Below are positions 59,013 through 64,000 of a stretch of DNA of 64,000 nt, piece by piece. The notes under the pieces were generated by a model. That model saw only the letters and a program-made list of their open reading frames with translations. It searched no databases and had not been told where the DNA came from. Source of the stretch: Anaerosolibacter carboniphilus (lineage in GTDB: Bacteria; Bacillota; Clostridia; Peptostreptococcales; Thermotaleaceae). Made by a program: the position numbers and the translations under genes. The stretch spans positions 124,001 to 188,000 of the forward strand of contig NZ_JACHEN010000003.1 of assembly GCF_014205875.1 (NCBI RefSeq), given 5' to 3'. The first letter of the stretch is position 1. The number at the start of each line of letters is the position of its first letter.

Positions 59013-61520
59013 ATGAGAGATATATTATTTCCTTTTCAGGAAACGGCCCTTACAGAGCTACACGACAAAATCAATAAAGCACACTTAATGTGGAGTGAAC
59101 GTGACCCACAGATTATATCCTTTTCCGCTCCCACAGGTTCAGGAAAAACCATTATTATGACAACACTCTTTGAAGATTTATTATATGGTAGTGCCGACAG
59201 CATTGGAGATCCAGATTCCGTTTTTATTTGGCTCTCAGATTCACCAGAACTCAATGAACAAACTAGACTGAAGATCGAAAGTAAGTCGGACAAAATCCGT
59301 GTTCGGGATCTGGTAACTATAGATTCAACCTTTAATGCTGAATATTTTGAAGGTGGCAGCATTTACTTTTTAAATACTCAGAAACTTGGTTCTGATAAAC
59401 TGCTTACAGGAACTTCAGATATACGACAATATTCAATATGGGAAACACTTACTAATACTGCGAAGCGTAGTCCTAAAAAGTTTTATGTAGTTATTGATGA
59501 GGCTCATAGAGGCACCTATACATCTGTTCAAGCTGAAAACAAAGCACAATCTATAATGCAAAAATTTATTAAAGGAAGTAAAGAAGACGGACTTTGCATT
59601 ATGCCTTTAGTAATCGGTGTAACAGCGACACCCCAGAGATTTGATAATTTAATAGCTGGTACAACCTCAACCGTCCAGAAAGTCATCGTCCCTCCTGAGC
59701 AGGTACGTGAATCCGGGCTCTTGAAAGATAGAATTATTATACACTATCCTGATATTCAATTAAGTGCCGATATGACAATGTTTAAAGGGGCGGTAGATAA
59801 TTGGAGAAAGAAATGTGCTCATTGGAAAACTTACTGTGAGAACGAAGACGAGAAAATGGTAAACCCTATTCTTGTTATCCAGGTTGAGGATGGCAACGAT
59901 CGTGAAGCAACTCATACAGACTTAGGAACTTGTATTGATTTATTAGAAGAGTCGATAGGACAAAAATTACAACCCGGCGAGGTTGTTCACACATTCAATG
60001 ACCGCGGCACACTTAAAGTACGCGACATTGAAATACAACAAATAGAAGCATCAAGAATAAATGACGAAGAAAATGTAATGGTTGTATTCTTTAAAATGAA
60101 TCTCTCTACTGGATGGGATTGTCCACGTGCCGAAACAATGATGTCATTCCGGAGTGCACAGGATTATACTTACATTGCTCAATTATTAGGGAGAGTTATT
60201 CGTACCCCTTTAGCTAGAAGGATATCTTCTGATGCTGAACTTAACAGCGTCAGTTTATTCCTTCCATACTTTGATGAAGAAACAGTTAAAAGTGTTGTCA
60301 ATGCTTTACGTGATAGTGAAGCTATTATGCCAACTGAAACTGGGACCAACAAAGAGCTAGTAACATTAGGGAGAAACTTGACTTATACAGATGTATTTGA
60401 TGCGATGGATAATCTTATCACATACAGGATAGATTCAGCTCGTAAACAGGCACCTTTAAAATTATTAATACAGATTTCTCGTGCTCTAACCATGGATGGT
60501 ATCGATTTAGAAGCTCAGAAGACTGTAAAAAACGCAGTGTTATTAAAAATGATTGATGAAATCACAAATCTCAAAGAAAGTGGTGTTTTTGAAAACATAG
60601 TAGCTACAATCACTGGCTTTTCGCTTGGAACGCTGACATTTGACTATGGTGACAATGCCTATTCTTTTGATGAGTCCTCACAGACTATGACAGTGTCAGA
60701 TTTTGATATTTCTCGTCATTTTGAACAGTCTGGAAAAATTTTAGGAGAAGGGTTACACAAAGAATACTGGATTAGGAATAGTACTAGAGATCATATTGAT
60801 GTAAAAGTTGAAATTATAGTTCTTACTAACGATACAGATGCAATGGAAAGAATTAATGATTTCGCAGAGAAAGAGTTTATTAGATTGTATGAAAACAACA
60901 AACGTTCCATTGCAAAATTAAATGAGGCTCGTAAAACAAGCTACGAAAGATTAATCAACGCTTCAGTACAACCTATTTCTGTTCCATGGATAATGCCAGA
61001 TTCAATCGATTTTTATCTGCCAGAAGATAGTGTAAAGTTTGAACAACACCTCTACTGTAATGAAGATGGTACATTCCAAACAACACTAAATAGTTGGGAA
61101 AGTGGATTGCTTGATGAAGAGCTTAAAAATGGAGTTATCTGCTGGTTGCGTAATCTTGATCGTAAAAAGTGGTCCCTTGAAATTCCATATGAAGTTAACG
61201 GTGTCACCACTTCCATGTTCCCAGATTTGGTAGTAGTAAGAGTTGATACAGACGGTTACATTTTCGATATTCTTGAACCACATGATCCTAGTCGTAAAGA
61301 CAATTACCCTAAAGCAGTTGGTTTAGCAAAGTTTGCAGAAAAACACTGGGATAAATTTGGTAGGATTCAGCTCATTAGGCTAAAAAAAGGTGTTGATGGT
61401 CGCGAGCATTTCTATCGACTTGATATGGAAAAAACAACCATCAGAAACAAGGTTAGGGGTATTACCTCAAATGAAGAGCTTGATAGAATTTTCGATGAGG
61501 ATGCTGTGAGAGAGGATTAA
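59013..61520 (+). CDS. res: Type III restriction enzyme helicase-nuclease (Res)
   Basis: 835 residues. Walker A APTGSGKT (residues 39-46), DEAH box at 162-165 (VIDEAHRG), GVTATPQRF, and motif VI LLGRVIRTP. The C-terminal nuclease is PD-(D/E)xK-like: PD beginning at P737 and E755 followed by Pro-His, so His replaces the usual Lys. It forms a complex with Mod, translocates or diffuses on DNA and cuts 25-27 bp away when two head-to-head sites are unmethylated. AGGAGGG gives 8-nt spacing; it starts one base after the Mod stop. Confidence 0.92.
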   Translation: MRDILFPFQETALTELHDKINKAHLMWSERDPQIISFSAPTGSGKTIIMTTLFEDLLYGSADSIGDPDSVFIWLSDSPELNEQTRLKIESKSDKIRVRDLVTIDSTFNAEYFEGGSIYFLNTQKLGSDKLLTGTSDIRQYSIWETLTNTAKRSPKKFYVVIDEAHRGTYTSVQAENKAQSIMQKFIKGSKEDGLCIMPLVIGVTATPQRFDNLIAGTTSTVQKVIVPPEQVRESGLLKDRIIIHYPDIQLSADMTMFKGAVDNWRKKCAHWKTYCENEDEKMVNPILVIQVEDGNDREATHTDLGTCIDLLEESIGQKLQPGEVVHTFNDRGTLKVRDIEIQQIEASRINDEENVMVVFFKMNLSTGWDCPRAETMMSFRSAQDYTYIAQLLGRVIRTPLARRISSDAELNSVSLFLPYFDEETVKSVVNALRDSEAIMPTETGTNKELVTLGRNLTYTDVFDAMDNLITYRIDSARKQAPLKLLIQISRALTMDGIDLEAQKTVKNAVLLKMIDEITNLKESGVFENIVATITGFSLGTLTFDYGDNAYSFDESSQTMTVSDFDISRHFEQSGKILGEGLHKEYWIRNSTRDHIDVKVEIIVLTNDTDAMERINDFAEKEFIRLYENNKRSIAKLNEARKTSYERLINASVQPISVPWIMPDSIDFYLPEDSVKFEQHLYCNEDGTFQTTLNSWESGLLDEELKNGVICWLRNLDRKKWSLEIPYEVNGVTTSMFPDLVVVRVDTDGYIFDILEPHDPSRKDNYPKAVGLAKFAEKHWDKFGRIQLIRLKKGVDGREHFYRLDMEKTTIRNKVRGITSNEELDRIFDEDAVRED

Positions 61521-61588
61521 TCTCTTCATATATCATGTCAGCCTCACATCATTGATTTCATAGTAGCTGATAAGTCCCCACGAAAAAA

Positions 61589-61672
61589 AATAAGGGTTTC
61601 CTGGTATTAGCATCATGGTAAAAACAATGGCACTAAAGATGCAATGTCAGGAACCCTTTATTTTATTATTAT
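61589..61672 (+). terminator. Long hairpin after the Res gene
   Basis: Outer arms AATAAGGGTTTCCTG / CAGGAACCCTTTATT and inner GCATC / GATGC pair across about 74 bases, followed by TTTATTATTATC. It should end the defence operon transcript. Confidence 0.6.
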
Positions 61673-61854
61673 CATTCTTAGGAAAGTTACTTCGAATTCT
61701 TTTCACCAACGACACCTATGCTGATTTCGTTAGTCATCTTATCAACTCACCACGTCTTTGCCAGCAATCGTGTCAACTCACCACATCAATATCCATATCA
61801 TCTTCTTGATCATCTAACCCGCCTATCTTGGACAAGTTCCCACAAAGAAAAATC

Positions 61855-61897
61855 CCGTGATTATCCTTCCGGCTTGGAGCCAGATCTCAAATCACGG
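61855..61897. repeat. Second hairpin near the rlmD 3' end
   Basis: CCGTGATT / AATCACGG arms enclose GGCT-N3-AGCC. Flanked by AAAAATC and AAACCCTTTATTTATAAAG. Possibly the terminator of rlmD on the minus strand, though the arms resemble the hairpin after Res. Confidence 0.5.
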
Positions 61898-61926
61898 AAA
61901 CCCTTTATTTATAAAGTTTTTTATCC

Positions 61927-63300
61927 CTAAAACATCGTATTTACCTTAACCCTTGACATCAATACTACCGTCTCAACGTGAGGGGTGTGGGGGAACATAT
62001 CCATGACCTTTACCTTGTCTACCCTGTACCCTGCTTGTTGGGCATCTTTTAAATTTTCTGCCAGAGTCTTAGGGTTACAGGATACATAGATGATCTCCGG
62101 TGCTTTATACCTCATTATCTTCTGTAATGCCTTTGGATGCACACCTACCCTTGGTGGATCAAGAATGATGATATCTGGTTTTGCTTTTAGTTCATCAATC
62201 TTCTTCAATACATCCCCAGCGAGGAATGTGCAGTTGTCTAAACCGTTCATCTTTGCATTCTTATTGGCTGCTTCTACGGCTTCTTCAATAAGCTCGATGC
62301 CAATCACTTTTTTTGCCTTTTTCGCTACGATTTGTCCAATCGTTCCCGTACCGCTGTAGAGATCAAATATGGTCTTATTATCAGCATTTCCCATGAAATC
62401 CAGGACCATACTATAGAGTTTTTCTGCTCCAAGAGAATTTGTTTGGAAGAAGGAAAAGGCAGAGATCTTAAACCTCAAGCCTAGAATCTCCTCTGTAAAA
62501 TAGTCCTGCCCCCATAAAATATCAGTTCTTTCACTGATAACCACATCCGAAATATTATCATTAAAGGTATGGAGAATACCCACCAATTTACCTTCTAGAT
62601 CAAGTTCTTTGATTAATTTCACCCATTCATCCATATCAAATTGGATCTGGGTAGAGGTAACGATATTGACCAAAGTCTCTCCTGTTCGCTTTGCCTTCCG
62701 TATAATAAAATGTCTTAGGTATCCTTCATGGGATTTGCTATTGTATTTGGAAACACCTTTATTTTTGAAATATTCCAAGGTCGTTCTAAGAATTTGGTTA
62801 AAATCCTCATCGGCAATTTTACACTGGTCTACTGTCACAACGGAATTAAACTTCCCCTTTTCATGCATACCTAGCGTTAGCTCCCCACCCCGCTCTGCAT
62901 CGCCAAAAGAGTACTCCATCTTATTTCGATAAGCAAATTCCTCAGGGCTGCCTTCAATTCCCAGGAAGGTATAATCTTCGATTCCCGCAGCACCCAATAA
63001 TCTCTTTACCTGCTCTTCCTTCATTTCCAACTGTTTTTCATAAGTTAAGGTTTGGTGGGCACATCCACCACATATTCCATAGTGGGCGCAGAAGGACTCC
63101 TGTTCCACAGGTGATCGTTCTATGATTTCCTGAACTTTCCCTTCTGCATAATCTTCTCTAACCTTATTAATCATCACCTTTACCGTTTGTCCTGGAAGGG
63201 CATTTTTTATATACACAGGTTTTCCTTCATGATAAGCAATACCCTTGGAAGGAAACTCTACCTCTTCAATTTTCAATTCTAGCAAATCTCTTTTTTTCAT
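61927..63300 (-). CDS. rlmD: 23S rRNA (uracil-5-)-methyltransferase, RlmD/RumA family
   Basis: 457 residues. N-terminal TRAM domain (RDLLELKIEEVEFPSKG, LPGQTVKVMINKVRE); a 4Fe-4S site CAHYGICGGCAHQ; SAM-binding DLYSGTGTIG; and the catalytic VSCNPKTL cysteine near the C-terminus. It methylates a conserved uridine in 23S rRNA. ATG 63300 is 8 nt after GGAGGAG; the longer frame to 63351 has no site. A core gene that marks the right edge of the accessory stretch. Confidence 0.93.
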   Translation of the reverse strand: MKKRDLLELKIEEVEFPSKGIAYHEGKPVYIKNALPGQTVKVMINKVREDYAEGKVQEIIERSPVEQESFCAHYGICGGCAHQTLTYEKQLEMKEEQVKRLLGAAGIEDYTFLGIEGSPEEFAYRNKMEYSFGDAERGGELTLGMHEKGKFNSVVTVDQCKIADEDFNQILRTTLEYFKNKGVSKYNSKSHEGYLRHFIIRKAKRTGETLVNIVTSTQIQFDMDEWVKLIKELDLEGKLVGILHTFNDNISDVVISERTDILWGQDYFTEEILGLRFKISAFSFFQTNSLGAEKLYSMVLDFMGNADNKTIFDLYSGTGTIGQIVAKKAKKVIGIELIEEAVEAANKNAKMNGLDNCTFLAGDVLKKIDELKAKPDIIILDPPRVGVHPKALQKIMRYKAPEIIYVSCNPKTLAENLKDAQQAGYRVDKVKVMDMFPHTPHVETVVLMSRVKVNTMF

Positions 63301-63335
63301 CCAAGCCACTCCTCCTTTGTTCATAGATGCCATTC

Positions 63336-63980
63336 TCAAATCATCTGGCATTTCACCTTGTTTTGATAGATTTCTTTTTCCATCCTGTCGATGACATCCA
63401 ATATTTGCAGTCTTACAAAAGGAAAATTCGCCCGATCAGCATAATCTTTCAGATCTTTTTTGTAAGCCTTCAGTATTCTTTTATACGCCTTTTTTCTTTC
63501 TTCCTCTTTCAATCTTTTGTTCTGTAAGTGTTGCATTTCATGAAGTACTCTTTTATCCAACAGATCAGCATCTTGAACGACCTTTGCCTCAATAGAAGCT
63601 GTGGGTGTTTCTCCTTTTCGATTGTGTAGTCGAATACACTCTATCACTTGGCGGGTAAAGGCTTGCCCATATCCTTTTTGTTCCAAATAGCCCTTAGCAA
63701 TGACAGCGCCTGTTTCTTCATGATTGGCATCATCTGCGATTTTAGCAATATCATGGAGGATTACTGCCATCTCCACAACCTCTTTGCTGCAGACCACCTT
63801 GCCAAGAATCTCCCTAGCATGATAGAGTACAGTCATTGTATGGTTGAAACGTCCCTCTGCGCTATGTCGAAAAGCCTCTTTTGTATTCCTCTTTCTTTTT
63901 ATCCTTAACTCATCCTCTTTTAATTGCTGGTATAAGTAGTCTAACGCTTCCTGTTGTTCTTTTTTTAAAATTAAGATCAT
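63336..63980 (-). CDS. HD-domain phosphohydrolase
   Basis: 214 residues. Metal-binding histidines and aspartate appear in RFNHTMTVLYHAREI and AVILHDIAKIADD, with a further conserved D in VQDADLLDKR. HD proteins of this size hydrolyse nucleotide phosphates or act on nucleic-acid substrates; the specific substrate is unknown. It lies upstream of rlmD on the same strand with 35 bases between, so they may be co-transcribed. GGTGAAG precedes the ATG. Confidence 0.88.
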   Translation of the reverse strand: MILILKKEQQEALDYLYQQLKEDELRIKRKRNTKEAFRHSAEGRFNHTMTVLYHAREILGKVVCSKEVVEMAVILHDIAKIADDANHEETGAVIAKGYLEQKGYGQAFTRQVIECIRLHNRKGETPTASIEAKVVQDADLLDKRVLHEMQHLQNKRLKEEERKKAYKRILKAYKKDLKDYADRANFPFVRLQILDVIDRMEKEIYQNKVKCQMI

Positions 63981-64000
63981 ATTTCTTCACCACTTTACGA

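Larger units (their letters stand above)
61521..61926. other. Non-coding right flank with degraded repeats
   Basis: 406 bases with no supportable gene. Holds the operon terminator, two copies of a degenerate block (AAGTCCCCACGAAAAAAAA at 61573 and AAGTTCCCACAAAGAAAAA at 61834), and two TCAACTCACCAC repeats near 61742 and 61777. It may be the remnant of an insertion sequence with repeated ends, or an element border. Confidence 0.4.

Noticed and set aside
12664-61863. Shared AATCACGGG...TTTTTC stretch at 12664-12680 and, inverted, at 61846-61862, as possible att sites
   Set aside because: Attachment cores must be in direct orientation; both copies form arms of terminator-like hairpins, so the likeness is probably coincidental.
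61615-61930. Two plus-strand open frames of 64 and 70 codons right of Res
   Set aside because: They lie in hairpin and repeat sequence, lack ribosome binding sites and show no domain.

Overview
The window reads as part of a low-GC, endospore-forming Firmicute, most likely a Clostridia member. The pointers are AT-rich intergenic DNA, strong AGGAGG-type ribosome binding sites, a Spo0E-like phosphatase and the style of the flanking genes. An Alkaliphilus/Clostridium-like host would fit, but no rRNA or other species marker is present, so genus is a guess.

Layout. (1) 1-7,585: ordinary chromosome with a MATE pump (cut by the window edge), cyclophilin, DUF1232, MFS, XRE regulator, DUF1461, B3/4, a small hydrophobic protein, STAS, Spo0E-like and MmcQ/YjbR genes, with several clear hairpin terminators. 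(2) 7,859-12,198: a metal-resistance locus (cadD-type transporter, CopZ-type Fe-S metallochaperone, a CPC-type P-ATPase, two nearly identical stand-alone HMA proteins, a CadC-type repressor) with repressor-like boxes at each of its promoters. (3) 12,327-12,680: the broken 3' end of an older serine recombinase. (4) 12,679-52,856: a prophage with HK97-type head genes and a long-tailed (siphovirus-like) tail module, transcribed entirely on the minus strand. Read in transcription order it carries regulation (small basic protein, sigma-like factor, Rha), replication (VapE helicase, VRR nuclease, SNF2-type helicase), DUF1492 regulator, HNH, small terminase, a SAM/methylation block (MetK plus two DNA methyltransferases), large terminase, portal, protease, capsid, connectors, tail tube, frameshifted tail chaperone, tape measure, tail tip, a GH18 glycosidase, holin, amidase, a second replication block (DUF2800, DUF2815, PolA) and three recombinase genes. 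(5) 53,006-61,520: a plus-strand defence operon: XRE regulator, a three-gene ABC-3C system (zinc-ribbon/CTD protein, middle component, DUF2326 SMC-like ATPase) and a type III restriction-modification pair (Mod, Res). (6) 61,521-61,926: hairpins and degraded repeats. (7) 61,927-63,980: core genes rlmD and an HD phosphohydrolase.

How the parts fit. The head, tail and lysis genes look intact, as does the recombinase cassette, so the prophage may be functional. It has no recognisable CI-type repressor. The divergent XRE/ABC-3C/type III operon sits where a lysogeny module normally lies, so it may be phage cargo or a separate neighbouring island. The whole 7.6-61.9 kb stretch looks like accessory DNA stacked beside rlmD.

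The best leads for new biology are: a leader-like element present three times in the prophage; a 42-bp promoter-like box present twice; a structured leader with a terminator before the sigma-like gene; a GGAACAA motif cluster beside the VapE helicase; an 11-bp tandem operator array before the defence operon; and the tight coupling of ABC-3C with type III R-M.
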